A DNA stretch of 64,000 nucleotides, taken from positions 1 through 64,000 of the forward strand of contig JAFXZT010000150.1 in NCBI GenBank assembly GCA_017541145.1, written 5' to 3'. The position numbers and the translations under genes are program-made. Numbering within the stretch: position 1 is the first letter of the stretch; each line of letters opens with the position of its first letter. Below are positions 1-8,925 of this stretch, piece by piece. The notes beneath the pieces are model-generated. The model saw only the letters and a program-made list of their open reading frames with translations. It was not told the origin of the DNA and made no database searches. The DNA is from Bacteroidales bacterium. GTDB lineage: Bacteria > Bacteroidota > Bacteroidia > Bacteroidales > UBA3824.

Positions 1-39
1 ATAATTCAAACGTTGCATAATTCTGACGTTGTTCGTATT

Positions 40-61
40 GAGACGTTGTACACAACGTCTC
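40..61 (-). repeat. Dispersed 22-bp palindrome, copy 1
   Basis: Nine-base arms GAGACGTTG and CAACGTCTC enclose the 4-base loop TACA, followed by TAC. This is the reverse orientation of the copy at 159-180. The same element recurs four times between 35691 and 36019. It resembles small REP/MITE-like palindromes; no coding role. Confidence 0.85.
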
Positions 62-158
62 TACAGCAACCAAACGTACAATAAATTTGAACAATCCGTA
101 CAATAAATTAAAACAATTCGTCCAATAATTTTGGACATCTGTCTGCGTCAATGCCGTA
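62..158. other. AT-rich spacer with imperfect short repeats
   Basis: Between the two palindromes lie degenerate repeats built on the theme CAATCCGTACAATAAATT, resembling the CAATCCAATAATAATTCG units at 35870-35977. No gene is visible. Confidence 0.5.
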
Positions 159-180
159 GAGACGTTGTGTACAACGTCTC
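159..180 (+). repeat. Dispersed 22-bp palindrome, copy 2
   Basis: Arms GAGACGTTG / CAACGTCTC with loop TGTA, preceded by GTA. Plus orientation of the element at 40-61. Confidence 0.85.
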
Positions 181-211
181 CTCAAACGTTAAAAAATTTT
201 TTTTAATCATA

Positions 212-597
212 AACATCATTATTACTCGCCTAAAGAGAAAGACTAGTGTTCATCAACATCATTACTACTCGCCTGGAAAGAAAGACTTGTGTTGATGAAC
301 ATCATTACTACTCGCCTAAAGAGAAAGACTTGTGTTCATCAACATCATTACTACTCGCCTGGAAAGAAAGACTTGTGTTGATGAACATCATTACTACTCG
401 CCTGAAAAGAAAGACTTGTGTTCATCAACATCGTTACTACTCGCCTGAAAAGAAAGACTTGTGTTGATAAACATCGTTACTACTCGCCTGGAAAGAAAGA
501 CTTGTGTTGATGAACATCATTATTACTCGCCTGAAAGAAATTATGATGTTCATCAACACAAGTCTTACTCGCCTGAGAAGAAATTATAATTGTCTTT
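212..597. repeat. 43-bp tandem array with alternating 12-mers
   Basis: Units begin AACATCATTACTACTCGCCT at 212, 255, 298, 341, 384, 427, 470 and 513, exactly 43 bp apart, with a last diverged unit at 555. Each junction carries TGTTCATCAACA or its reverse complement TGTTGATGAACA, and the two forms alternate through most of the array while the rest of the unit keeps one orientation. The period is not a multiple of three, so protein coding is unlikely. Spacers are not unique, so it is not a CRISPR. Confidence 0.9.
498..565. repeat. Perfect 23-bp inverted repeat ending the array
   Basis: Positions 498-520 and 543-565 are exact reverse complements separated by 22 bases. The left arm is the end of a normal array unit; the right arm reads back through the same sequence. 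It closes the array with a strong hairpin. Confidence 0.85.
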
Positions 598-671
598 TTA
601 CATCCAAAATATATTCTCAGGACAGAAAAAATGTATGATTGTTGGTAAAACAGATTTGACTCGAAAAAGTT

Positions 672-1022
672 TTAACCTTGAAGTATTATACCGCTTTTCT
701 CCAACTCACCGTCTACTGCCGGATAATATTTGTAGAGTTTTAATGTAATATCTGAAATCTCAGGAAACTGTATTTTTACGGAATGTAACATCCGATAGGC
801 TAAGTTTTCAATTAAATTACACGGCTTAAATGTCTCTTTTTTAATAACATCGTATATCAATGAATAATCAACAGCATCTTGAAGATTGTCACTAAGTCCT
901 GAGGTAAGGGTATCGCAATTGTAAGAGATGTCAACTGTAATATCGTTGCCTTGATTGCGCTCTTGGATTGTTGTACCGATGTTTACTCGGAATTTCATAC
1001 CTTCCAATAATATTCGTCCCAT
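672..1022 (-). CDS. folB: Dihydroneopterin aldolase
   Basis: FolB converts 7,8-dihydroneopterin to 6-hydroxymethyl-dihydropterin and glycolaldehyde in cytoplasmic folate synthesis. The 116-residue length is typical of this tunnel-fold enzyme. The expected catalytic set is visible by comparison with the family: E21 in IQERNQG, Y53 in DAVDYSLIY, E72 in NLIENLA and K98 in LYKYYPA. The start ATG lies 110 bases from the divergent glnS start, so the two genes share an upstream region. TAGTTTTG on the minus strand (1058-1065) could be its -7 box. No other folate gene is nearby. Confidence 0.92.
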   Translation of the reverse strand: MGRILLEGMKFRVNIGTTIQERNQGNDITVDISYNCDTLTSGLSDNLQDAVDYSLIYDVIKKETFKPCNLIENLAYRMLHSVKIQFPEISDITLKLYKYYPAVDGELEKSGIILQG

Positions 1023-1132
1023 AGTAGTTTTGCGTAAATTAATAAAAAATTTTTATGCAAAACTAAATAAAAATGATTTAGTTTTGATATATTTGCGGCT
1101 CAAAAAATTAAATTTATTGTTGCGGAAACATT

Positions 1133-2899
1133 ATGGAAGACCACAGAATAGAAAACACAACAGAAAAACCACAGCTCAATTTTATCGAACAGCTGGTTGA
1201 AAAAAATCTTGAAGAAGGTAAAAACGGTAAAAGAGTACAAACCCGTTTCCCTCCTGAGCCTAACGGCTATTTGCATATCGGACACGCTAAGGCAATCGCT
1301 TTGGATTTTGGTATTGCTAAGAAATATAACGGTGTCTGCAACTTGCGTTTTGATGATACAAATCCCGTAAAAGAAGATACCGAATACATGGATTCTATCA
1401 AAGAAGATATCCAATGGCTTGGTTATAAATGGGGTAATGTTTATTACGCTTCTGACTATTTTCAACAACTTTGGGATTTTGCTGTAGAACTTATTAAACG
1501 AGGCAAAGCTTACGTTGATGAACAAAGTGCTGAAACTATTGCTGAACAGAAAGGTACACCTACTGTTCCGGGCGTTGAAAGTCCTTTTAGAAACCGCCCT
1601 GTTGAAGAATCTTTGGCATTGTTTGAAAAGATGAATTCCGGTACGGTAGAACCCGGCACTATGGTTTTGAGAGCCAAAATTGATATGGCTAACCCAAATA
1701 TGCATTTCCGCGACCCGATTATTTACAGAGTTTTAAATATTCCTCATCTCCGTACCGGCAACAAATGGAATGCTTATCCGATGTATGATTTTGCTCACGG
1801 CGAAAGCGATTATTTTGAAGGCGTTACACATTCGCTTTGTACATTAGAATTTGTGGTACACCGTCCGCTTTATGATCTATTTATCGATTGGTTGAAAGAA
1901 GTAAGAGGCGAATCTGATAATATGGACGACAACCGTCCGCGTCAAACCGAGTTCAACAAGCTAAACCTCAGTTATACTCTTATGAGTAAACGTAATCTTT
2001 TGGCTTTGGTGAAAGAAGGTTTGGTATCTGATTGGGACGATCCTCGTATGCCTACTATTTGCGGTTTCCGCCGCAGAGGTTACAGTCCGGAATCTATCAT
2101 TAATTTCATCAACAGAATCGGTTATACAACTTACGACGCTCTCAACGAATTCGAACTTTTGGAAAGTTCGGTACGTGAAGATCTCAATACAAGAGCTACA
2201 CGTGTATCCTGCGTACTCGATCCTGTAAAACTTATCATCACCAACTATCCTGAAAATCAGGTAGAAGAGATGACTGCAACCGATAATCCCGAAGACGAAA
2301 ACAGCGGTACACACACAATAGAATTTAGTCGCGAACTTTGGATAGAACGTGATGATTTTATGGAAGATGCACCAAAGAAATTCTTCCGTCTCGGTCCGGG
2401 CAAAGAAGTAAGATTGAAAAATGCTTATATTATAAGATGTCCTGAAGAAAATTTCTGCAAGAAAGACGAAAACGGCAATATTGTAGAGATTTATGCAGAA
2501 TACGACGAAAACAGTCGCAGCGGTTCGGCAGGTGCTGACAGAAAGATTAAGGGTAAAACACTTCATTGGGTAAGTTGCAAACATTCTGTAAAAGCTGAAG
2601 TAAGACTTTACGACAGACTTTGGAAGGTAGAAAACCCTCGCGACGAAATGGCAAAAATCATAAAAGATACCAACTGCGAACCTGTTGCAGCAATGAAACA
2701 GATTATCAATCCTGATTCATTAAAAGTTTTGAACAATTGTTACATCGAAAAATTTGCTACAACACTCAAACCATTGAGTTACTTGCAGTTTATCAGAATG
2801 GGCTATTTCAATGTTGACCCTGACAGTACAGCTGATCATTTGATTTTCAACCGTACTGTAACCCTCAAAGACACTTGGGCAAAAGAGTCAGCAAAATAA
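1133..2899 (+). CDS. glnS: Glutaminyl-tRNA synthetase
   Basis: Class I synthetase charging tRNA-Gln with glutamine. The signature PPEPNGYLHIGHA places HIGH at residues 48-51, and LMSKR at about 283-287 is the KMSKS loop. The PPEPNG form of the first motif separates GlnRS from bacterial GluRS, and the rest matches a GlnRS catalytic core followed by the beta-barrel anticodon domain. At 588 residues it is slightly longer than the E. coli enzyme, with an N-terminal extension of about 20 residues. TATATTTG at 1088-1095 is a likely -7 box. A terminator and then a tRNA-Gln gene follow, so enzyme and substrate are neighbours. Confidence 0.97.
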   Translation: MEDHRIENTTEKPQLNFIEQLVEKNLEEGKNGKRVQTRFPPEPNGYLHIGHAKAIALDFGIAKKYNGVCNLRFDDTNPVKEDTEYMDSIKEDIQWLGYKWGNVYYASDYFQQLWDFAVELIKRGKAYVDEQSAETIAEQKGTPTVPGVESPFRNRPVEESLALFEKMNSGTVEPGTMVLRAKIDMANPNMHFRDPIIYRVLNIPHLRTGNKWNAYPMYDFAHGESDYFEGVTHSLCTLEFVVHRPLYDLFIDWLKEVRGESDNMDDNRPRQTEFNKLNLSYTLMSKRNLLALVKEGLVSDWDDPRMPTICGFRRRGYSPESIINFINRIGYTTYDALNEFELLESSVREDLNTRATRVSCVLDPVKLIITNYPENQVEEMTATDNPEDENSGTHTIEFSRELWIERDDFMEDAPKKFFRLGPGKEVRLKNAYIIRCPEENFCKKDENGNIVEIYAEYDENSRSGSAGADRKIKGKTLHWVSCKHSVKAEVRLYDRLWKVENPRDEMAKIIKDTNCEPVAAMKQIINPDSLKVLNNCYIEKFATTLKPLSYLQFIRMGYFNVDPDSTADHLIFNRTVTLKDTWAKESAK

Positions 2900-2921
2900 C
2901 GGTTTTCATATAAAAGGTAAG

Positions 2922-2971
2922 AAACTAATAAAGCGATGTTTTTTTCAGGACATCGTTTTATTAGTTTTTTT
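2922..2971 (+). terminator. Terminator after glnS
   Basis: AAACTAATAAAGCGATG pairs with CATCGTTTTATTAGTTT and is followed by a T run. Confidence 0.85.
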
Positions 2972-3057
2972 GTTCTGACATTTTCTTTTTTTTTAACATC
3001 GTTACTGTTGGAGTGAAACGATAAAAAATAAAAAAGTAATAAAAAACCTCAAAAAAA

Positions 3058-3089
3058 TTTGGTGGAAACAAAAAAAGTATATACCTTTG
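3058..3089 (+). promoter_or_regulatory. Promoter of tRNA-Gln
   Basis: TTTG (3058-3061), 20 bases, TACCTTTG (3082-3089): a complete Bacteroidetes housekeeping promoter, ending 21 bases before the tRNA. Confidence 0.85.
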
Positions 3090-3110
3090 CACCGTTGAAA
3101 TAAAAAATAA

Positions 3111-3183
3111 TGCCCAATGGTGTAATTGGCAACACGTCTGACTCTGGATCAGGAGAGTTCAGGTTCGACCCCTGATTGGGCAA
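3111..3183 (+). tRNA. tRNA-Gln (anticodon CUG)
   Basis: Acceptor arms TGCCCAA / TTGGGCA, anticodon stem TCTGA / TCAGG with loop CTCTGGA (anticodon CTG, reading CAG), and T arm TCAGG-TTCGACC-CCTGA. Discriminator A; CCA is not encoded. It sits 211 bases downstream of glnS with its own promoter and terminator. Confidence 0.93.
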
Positions 3184-3199
3184 CAAATTTTTTGAAAAA

Positions 3200-3236
3200 A
3201 ATAGGGAAATCTTTTTTGGTTTCCCTATTTTTTTTA
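3200..3236 (+). terminator. Terminator after tRNA-Gln
   Basis: AATAGGGAAA pairs with TTTCCCTATT, followed by a T tract. Confidence 0.85.
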
Positions 3237-3305
3237 TATGTTTACGAAAAATTTTCTGACAACAGAAAACGCGATAACAACCCTTTTACCTTTTAAAAAA
3301 ACAAA

Positions 3306-5276
3306 ATGGAAAAAGCCACCGTATTGGTAGTTGACGACAGTATGTCAAATCTACTATTAGTTCAAGACATTCTCAACACAGAAGATGAGTACAATGTCTT
3401 AGTAGAAAGCGACGGAGAAAATGTTGTATCAGTTCTCAACAATAACAAAGTTGACTTGATACTTTTGGATGTAATGATGCCTAAGGTAGACGGTTTTGAA
3501 GTTTGCAAAAGAGTGAAAGCAGACTTGGCGTTCAAAGACATACCTATCATATTTTTAACCGCAAAGGTTGATGAAAGCAGCCTTTTGAGAGGTTTTGACA
3601 TGGGAGGTGTGGACTACATCAAGAAACCTTTTCTCATTTCTGAACTTATAGCCCGCGTGCGCACTCATTTGCAACTTAAAAAGACTAACGAAAAACTCAA
3701 AAATGAGCTTTTCCAACATTATCTTACGCAACAAAGTCTACAAGCCTCGCAAAACGAGCTTACTGTTAGAAATAATATTGCACACATTTTCTTGTCGGAA
3801 TTAGACGACACAGCTTATATAAGTCTCCTTGAGGAAATCTTGAAATATTTGACTCTGGATTACGGAGTTATCGGTTATTTCAACGAGGATAATAAACTCG
3901 TATGCCCGTGCATTTACTCCGGTAAAATAGAATCTGACAAAACTTATGTTTATGACCTTGAACAAATTGGCGACATCGCTCTTTCTGTTATCAAGAAGCA
4001 GACAATTGCTCAAAACAACGATGTTTCTCCTTTGTTTTATACTGATCACAAGGTCGGATGCATGGTTTCTGTACCGGTAATTTATAAAAATAAAGTTATC
4101 GGTTTGATTTCGGTTGCCGGAAAATCAAAAGAATATCCCGACACTTACAGAACTAAGCTGGAAAATATTGTTTCTTTTATCTCGCCGATTATTTACAGCA
4201 GGCTAGAAACTGCTTTGGAAAACGAGAAGAGACTGAAAGCTGAAGAGATGTTGAAAGTTTCGGAAGAAAAATACCGTACTCTTTTCAATCAAAACAATGA
4301 TGGTATTTTTGTTTATAAATACGATAAAGATACCGACAAGTTTGATTTTGAAGAAGTAAACTCTACGGCTGCTAATCTGCTCGGATATTCCAAAGAAAGT
4401 ATTAAATCCAACAATCCGGGTAAGTTTTTGGAACCGATTTTTTACGACAAGTTTATTGAAAACCTTAAACTTGCTCTAAATGGTATATCCCAAACTTTTG
4501 AAACCTACGTGGTTAATCAGTCGGGGAAATCAATACCTGTAGAACTTCATATCGAAAAATTCTCGGCAGAAGGGAACAAAATTACTTTGCTGAACGTTAT
4601 GAGAGATATATCTTTTAGGAAAGATATCGACAAACAATTGTTTAGTACAATAGTAAATACTCAAGAAAAAGAGCGTGCTCGTTTTGCCAAGGATATTCAC
4701 GACGGAATAGGTTCTTACCTTACAAGTCTTATTACATATATCAATCTTTTGGCATCAAGCAAAATATCACTTGCCGAAATGCCGGATACTTTTGAGGAAA
4801 TGAAAGAGCTTGTAATGGAAGCGGTAACAGAAAGTAAGAATATCGCCAACGACCTTATGCCCGATATTTTGAACAATTTCGGACTTGTTGCAAGTATCAA
4901 AAATCAGGCAAAGCACATGTTTGTAGACAATACAATGCAAGTGATATTCGAGTTCAGCAATTTCAAAGAGCCTGAAAACAAACTTCTGAAAACATCACTT
5001 TTCAGAATTACATGTGAATTATTCAACAACGCAATCAAATATTCACAAGCATCAAAAGTTATATTGTTGCTTGAAACTCAAAACAATTACACAAAATTGA
5101 GATATTCTGACGATGGCATCGGTTTCAACAAAGACCAGGTATTCAACAATATCAAAGACAAAAAAGTGTCAGGTTTGAAAAATATCGAAGGAAGAGTAGC
5201 AAATTTCAACGGTCAAATGGAAATAAAAACCGATTTGGGATGCGGACTAGAAATCAACATCCTTGTACTCAACTAG
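3306..5276 (+). CDS. Receiver-GAF-PAS histidine kinase
   Basis: A cytoplasmic hybrid sensor with no visible membrane segment. Residues 1-125 are a CheY-like receiver with acidic pair D10/D11, phospho-acceptor D55 in LLDVMMP and a KKPF motif near 107. A GAF-like region follows (about 150-300), then a PAS domain (about 315-440, starting EKYRTLFNQNNDGIF). The kinase core has the HisKA_3 phospho-site in AKDIHDGIG (about residue 463), an N box ELFNNAIKYSQASKV and a G box SDDGIGF. HisKA_3 kinases usually pair with NarL-type regulators, but the next gene has two receivers and no DNA-binding domain. The N-terminal receiver suggests the kinase is itself an end point or relay. Its signal is unknown. 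Confidence 0.88.
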   Translation: MEKATVLVVDDSMSNLLLVQDILNTEDEYNVLVESDGENVVSVLNNNKVDLILLDVMMPKVDGFEVCKRVKADLAFKDIPIIFLTAKVDESSLLRGFDMGGVDYIKKPFLISELIARVRTHLQLKKTNEKLKNELFQHYLTQQSLQASQNELTVRNNIAHIFLSELDDTAYISLLEEILKYLTLDYGVIGYFNEDNKLVCPCIYSGKIESDKTYVYDLEQIGDIALSVIKKQTIAQNNDVSPLFYTDHKVGCMVSVPVIYKNKVIGLISVAGKSKEYPDTYRTKLENIVSFISPIIYSRLETALENEKRLKAEEMLKVSEEKYRTLFNQNNDGIFVYKYDKDTDKFDFEEVNSTAANLLGYSKESIKSNNPGKFLEPIFYDKFIENLKLALNGISQTFETYVVNQSGKSIPVELHIEKFSAEGNKITLLNVMRDISFRKDIDKQLFSTIVNTQEKERARFAKDIHDGIGSYLTSLITYINLLASSKISLAEMPDTFEEMKELVMEAVTESKNIANDLMPDILNNFGLVASIKNQAKHMFVDNTMQVIFEFSNFKEPENKLLKTSLFRITCELFNNAIKYSQASKVILLLETQNNYTKLRYSDDGIGFNKDQVFNNIKDKKVSGLKNIEGRVANFNGQMEIKTDLGCGLEINILVLN

Positions 5277-5324
5277 AGAAACCAAGATGCAACGGAATGA
5301 GAAAATCTCAAAAAATCTATCTCT

Positions 5325-6128
5325 ATGGAAGATATTAAAAAGGTAATATTAGTAGATGACAGGAAAGCTTTCAGACAATCCTTCAAACTACTTCTGAGAA
5401 AAATCGGAGGCAATCAAGTGATAGCCGAGTACAGCTCAGGAGAAGAGTTTTTGGACAGTTTGGACGAAAATTTCTGTGCCGATATCATCTTTATGGACAT
5501 GGAGTTGGCTAATATTTCAGGAATAGAAACAACCAAAGCAGCACTGAGTATCAAGCCGGATCTTGTAATTATCGGCATGTCGCTATACGACGAGAAATTG
5601 TATATTGACTCTATGATACAAGCCGGAGCGAGAGGTTATCTGCTGAAGTTTTCAGACAACTTTTCAATACTGGAAACAATTATCAGGCATCCTCACGCCG
5701 AGATATTCTACTCTCAAGAAATCAATCCCGAAGGCAATACCAAACATTCCAACAAAATACGTATATTATTGATAGACGATATAGAAGGCTCACTTTTTAT
5801 ATCTCAATACACTTTGGAAAACGAAGGCTTTGAGGTAATACCATACCTCTCCCCTAACCTCGCGCTCAATTTTGCCAGAACTATTTCGGCTCCCGATTTG
5901 ATAATCACCGATTATCTTATGCCGGAAATGAACGGTCTGGATTTTACAAAAAAAATAAAACAATATCCGGGTTATGAAAATATACCTGTATTGTTAACAT
6001 CAATAAAAATCAACTCGGATATCGCGATGGAAGCTATAGAAGCCGGCGTAACATTAATACTAAAAAAGCCGTTTGCATCCAAAGACTTGATAAAAACGGT
6101 AGAAAAAATGGTTTTCGAGAAAAAATAA
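5325..6128 (+). CDS. Tandem receiver protein without output domain
   Basis: Two CheY-like receiver domains in one 267-residue chain. Domain 1 (about 5-125) has D11/D12 and acceptor D58 in FMDMEL; the usual K near its end lies in YLLKF. Domain 2 (about 145-265) has IDD near 154 and acceptor D196 in ITDYLMPEMNG, with KKPF near 247. There is no DNA-binding, GGDEF or other output domain, so it may act by protein contact or as a phosphate relay or sink. It starts 48 bases after the kinase gene on the same strand, so the two probably form an operon. No clear terminator follows. Confidence 0.85.
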   Translation: MEDIKKVILVDDRKAFRQSFKLLLRKIGGNQVIAEYSSGEEFLDSLDENFCADIIFMDMELANISGIETTKAALSIKPDLVIIGMSLYDEKLYIDSMIQAGARGYLLKFSDNFSILETIIRHPHAEIFYSQEINPEGNTKHSNKIRILLIDDIEGSLFISQYTLENEGFEVIPYLSPNLALNFARTISAPDLIITDYLMPEMNGLDFTKKIKQYPGYENIPVLLTSIKINSDIAMEAIEAGVTLILKKPFASKDLIKTVEKMVFEKK

Positions 6129-6192
6129 ACATTTATTAATCAATTAAAGAACAATACGTTATCAAAAAAAACAAAAAAATATACAAAAATAT

Positions 6193-6224
6193 TTTGGAAC
6201 TAAAGGGAAATGTATTTACCTTTG
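6193..6224 (+). promoter_or_regulatory. Promoter of tRNA-Cys
   Basis: TTTG (6193-6196), 20 bases, TACCTTTG (6217-6224); same elements and spacing as the tRNA-Gln promoter. Confidence 0.85.
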
Positions 6225-6246
6225 CAATGTAGAAAACAAAAAAACT

Positions 6247-6317
6247 GGTCAGTTAGCCAAGCGGTTAGGTACCGGTCTGCAAAACCGTCTAGAGCGGTTC
6301 GACTCCGCTACTGACCT
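6247..6317 (+). tRNA. tRNA-Cys (anticodon GCA)
   Basis: Acceptor arms GGTCAGT / ACTGACC and anticodon loop CTGCAAA give anticodon GCA. The discriminator is T (U73), the known identity base for cysteinyl-tRNA synthetase. Positions 27-43 form a C-U mismatch. CCA is not encoded. Confidence 0.93.
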
Positions 6318-6325
6318 CGTAAAAG

Positions 6326-6358
6326 ATCTCGATTAGTAATAATCGGGATTTTTTTTTA
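6326..6358 (+). terminator. Terminator after tRNA-Cys
   Basis: ATCTCGATTA pairs with TAATCGGGAT (one G-T pair), followed by a run of nine T. Confidence 0.85.
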
Positions 6359-6555
6359 TTGGTATACGGTATACTTTTTTATATACAACTATTGATTTTT
6401 GTAAAAACAGCGCACAAAACTTAGGCGAAATCGGCAAAACGGTATAAAAAAATTAAAAGAGAGGGCTAAAATTTTTCATTAAAATTACAAAGTTTTAGAA
6501 AAATCTGGTTATATTAGCAAACCAAATTTTTGCGAACTCTCTAAAATTATTAACC

Positions 6556-7332
6556 ATGAAAAAAAACATCATAGGAATAATACCGGCAAAGATGTCATCC
6601 AAAAACTTCCCAAACAAGCCGATGGCAGACATCTTGGGAATGCCGATGATTGGTCACGTATACAACCGCGTGAAACTATGCTCTGATTTTACAGATGTTT
6701 TTGTTGCAACAGCCGATCCTGAGATTATCGACTATATCAAATCAATCGGCGGCAATTACATCAAAATAGAAGAAAGCCGGATAAGTGCCACCGACCGCGT
6801 GGCTGAAGCTGTAAAACTTGTAGAAAATCAATACCAAGTAAGTTATGACCTTGTAGTATTGATACAACCCGACGAACCGATGGTAACGCCGGATATGATA
6901 GGCAGGGCAATAAGTCCGCTTGTAATGGACAAATCGTTGAAAATGACAACTTTGATGGCAGAAATCACAAGCGATGAAATTTTCAATGACAGAAACGAAA
7001 TCAAAGTTGTGGCAGATACTCAAAACAATGCGATGTATTTGTCGAGAGAACCGATACCGACAAGTTCAAAAAACGTTACATTTCCGCGAATGAAACTCGT
7101 AGGAATCGATGTTTTCAGAAGAGATTTTCTCAACCAGTTCAACATGATGATACCCACACCGTTGGAAGTGGCAGAATCTATTGATTTGATACGTATCATC
7201 GAAAACGGTATGAAAATCAAAATGACACTTACCGATGTGGTAACTTATGCAGTAAATCATCCCGAAGAACTCGACAAGGTAAGGGAACTGATGAAAAAAG
7301 AGGAATATATTTTGAAACAATATATGCAATAA
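6556..7332 (+). CDS. CMP-KDO-synthetase-like cytidylyltransferase
   Basis: Resembles KdsB, which activates 3-deoxy-manno-octulosonate with CTP for lipopolysaccharide. The 258-residue length, the N-terminal IIPAKMSSKNFPNKPMADI, the central LIQPDEPMVTP, YLSREPIP and the PTPLEVAESIDLIRIIENG helix all follow the KdsB pattern. The phosphate-binding arginines of the KdsB N-terminal motif (PARxxSTRLPGKP) appear as K12 and N17, and the usual NVQGDEP is LIQPDEP. It may therefore be a paralogue acting on another acidic sugar. It lies 66 bases before gltX and may be cotranscribed with it, but no sugar-pathway genes adjoin. Confidence 0.75.
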   Translation: MKKNIIGIIPAKMSSKNFPNKPMADILGMPMIGHVYNRVKLCSDFTDVFVATADPEIIDYIKSIGGNYIKIEESRISATDRVAEAVKLVENQYQVSYDLVVLIQPDEPMVTPDMIGRAISPLVMDKSLKMTTLMAEITSDEIFNDRNEIKVVADTQNNAMYLSREPIPTSSKNVTFPRMKLVGIDVFRRDFLNQFNMMIPTPLEVAESIDLIRIIENGMKIKMTLTDVVTYAVNHPEELDKVRELMKKEEYILKQYMQ

Positions 7333-7398
7333 AGTCTGGTAACAGCACTTTGTTTGCTGCAAAAACATTAAATATAATTTAATCAGAAAGGAAATTAA

Positions 7399-8925
7399 AT
7401 GAGAGAAGTAAGAGTAAGATTTGCGCCAAGCCCTACAGGCGCATTACACTTAGGCGGTGTGAGAACAGCGCTTTTCAACTATCTTTTTGCGAGAAAACAC
7501 AACGGTAAATTCATTTTAAGAATAGAAGACACAGATCAGACACGTTTTGTGCCGGGTGCTGAAGAATATATCATAAAGTCGCTCGCTTGGATTGGTCTTG
7601 ATATCGACGAAAGCGACATCGTTGGCGGTGAATACGGTCCTTACAAACAAAGCAACCGTAAACATCTCTATACTAAATACGCTCAACAATTGGTAAACGA
7701 CGGTTTTGCTTATTACGCTTTTGATACTCCTGAAGATTTGGAAGTTATGAGAAAAGACCTCGAAGCCAAAAAATCATCAATTCAATCATACGGACCGGCT
7801 ACTCGTATGTCGATGAAAAACTCTCTTACTTTGGGTGAAGAAAAAACCAAACAACTTTTGGACGAAAATGTACCATACGTTATCAGGTTCAAAATGCCGG
7901 AAAACGAAAAACTCGTTTTGAAAGACATCATCAGAGGCGAAATCAAAGCCGACACATCGCTTTTGGACGACAAAGTTTTGTACAAATCGGACGGTATGCC
8001 TACATATCACTTGGCAAATATCGTTGACGATCATTTGATGAAAATCTCTCACGTAATCAGAGGTGAAGAATGGTTGCCGTCGTTGCCGTTGCATTACTTG
8101 CTTTACAGAAGTTTCGGCTGGTTGGATACAATGCCGGAATTTGCACACTTGCCTCTTATTTTAAAACCTGACGGAAAAGGAAAACTCTCTAAACGTGACG
8201 GCGACCGTCTTGGGTTTCCTGTATTTCCATTGCATTGGGAAGACCCGAAAACAGGCGAAGTATCAAAGGGTTACGAAGAAGCCGGATATTTTCCTGAGGC
8301 ATTCCTCAATATGATGGCTCTCTTGGGTTGGAATCCGGGAAACAATTCTACTCAGGAAATATTTACAAAGGAAGAACTTTGCAAAATTTTCACTCTCGAA
8401 AACGTTCACAAAGCCGGTTCTAAATTTGACCCGGAAAAAAATAAATGGTTCAACAAACAATATCTTGAACTGAAACCAAACGAAGAATTGGCAGAATATT
8501 TTATTGAAGACGCTAAAAAAGACGGCGTAACAGTAGATAAAGCCAAAGCTGCTAAACTTTGCGGTTTAGTAAAAGACCGTTGCCATTTCTCTCACGATTT
8601 GTGGAAAGAAAGCAAATATTTCTTTGTAGCTCCTACTGAATACAACGAAGCCAACAAGAAAAAATTCTGGAAACCGGAATCTGAAGATTTGATGAACAAA
8701 TCGATCGAAATCTTGAAACAAACTGAAGATTTCTCATCAAAAAATCTTGAAAATATTTTTACTGATTGGATCAACAACAACCAATTATCGTTCGGTAAAG
8801 TGCTCAATCCTATGAGATTACTGCTTGCCGGCGAATGCAAAGGTCCGCATATCTTTGATATTCTTGAAGAATTGGGCAAAGAAGAATCTATCAGAAGAAT
8901 AGAAACCGGTATTAAAAATATTTAA
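7399..8925 (+). CDS. gltX: Glutamyl-tRNA synthetase
   Basis: Class I synthetase that charges tRNA-Glu. Residues 1-21 carry RFAPSPTGALHLGG, the bacterial GluRS form of the HIGH motif, and KLSKR at 262-266 is the KMSKS loop. The typical RIEDTD follows the first motif, and the C-terminal half is the helical anticodon-binding cage of bacterial GluRS. The length of 508 residues is normal. AGAAAGGAAATTAA just upstream of ATG may serve as a weak ribosome site. With glnS also present, direct glutaminylation does not depend on this enzyme. Confidence 0.97.
   Translation: MREVRVRFAPSPTGALHLGGVRTALFNYLFARKHNGKFILRIEDTDQTRFVPGAEEYIIKSLAWIGLDIDESDIVGGEYGPYKQSNRKHLYTKYAQQLVNDGFAYYAFDTPEDLEVMRKDLEAKKSSIQSYGPATRMSMKNSLTLGEEKTKQLLDENVPYVIRFKMPENEKLVLKDIIRGEIKADTSLLDDKVLYKSDGMPTYHLANIVDDHLMKISHVIRGEEWLPSLPLHYLLYRSFGWLDTMPEFAHLPLILKPDGKGKLSKRDGDRLGFPVFPLHWEDPKTGEVSKGYEEAGYFPEAFLNMMALLGWNPGNNSTQEIFTKEELCKIFTLENVHKAGSKFDPEKNKWFNKQYLELKPNEELAEYFIEDAKKDGVTVDKAKAAKLCGLVKDRCHFSHDLWKESKYFFVAPTEYNEANKKKFWKPESEDLMNKSIEILKQTEDFSSKNLENIFTDWINNNQLSFGKVLNPMRLLLAGECKGPHIFDILEELGKEESIRRIETGIKNI

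Noticed and set aside
246..467. Open frame of 73 codons in the 43-bp array
   Set aside because: The period is not a multiple of three, the peptide is a by-product of the repeat, and no start signal is present.
212..597. CRISPR array
   Set aside because: The sequence between the 12-mers is nearly the same in every unit; there are no unique spacers and no cas genes.
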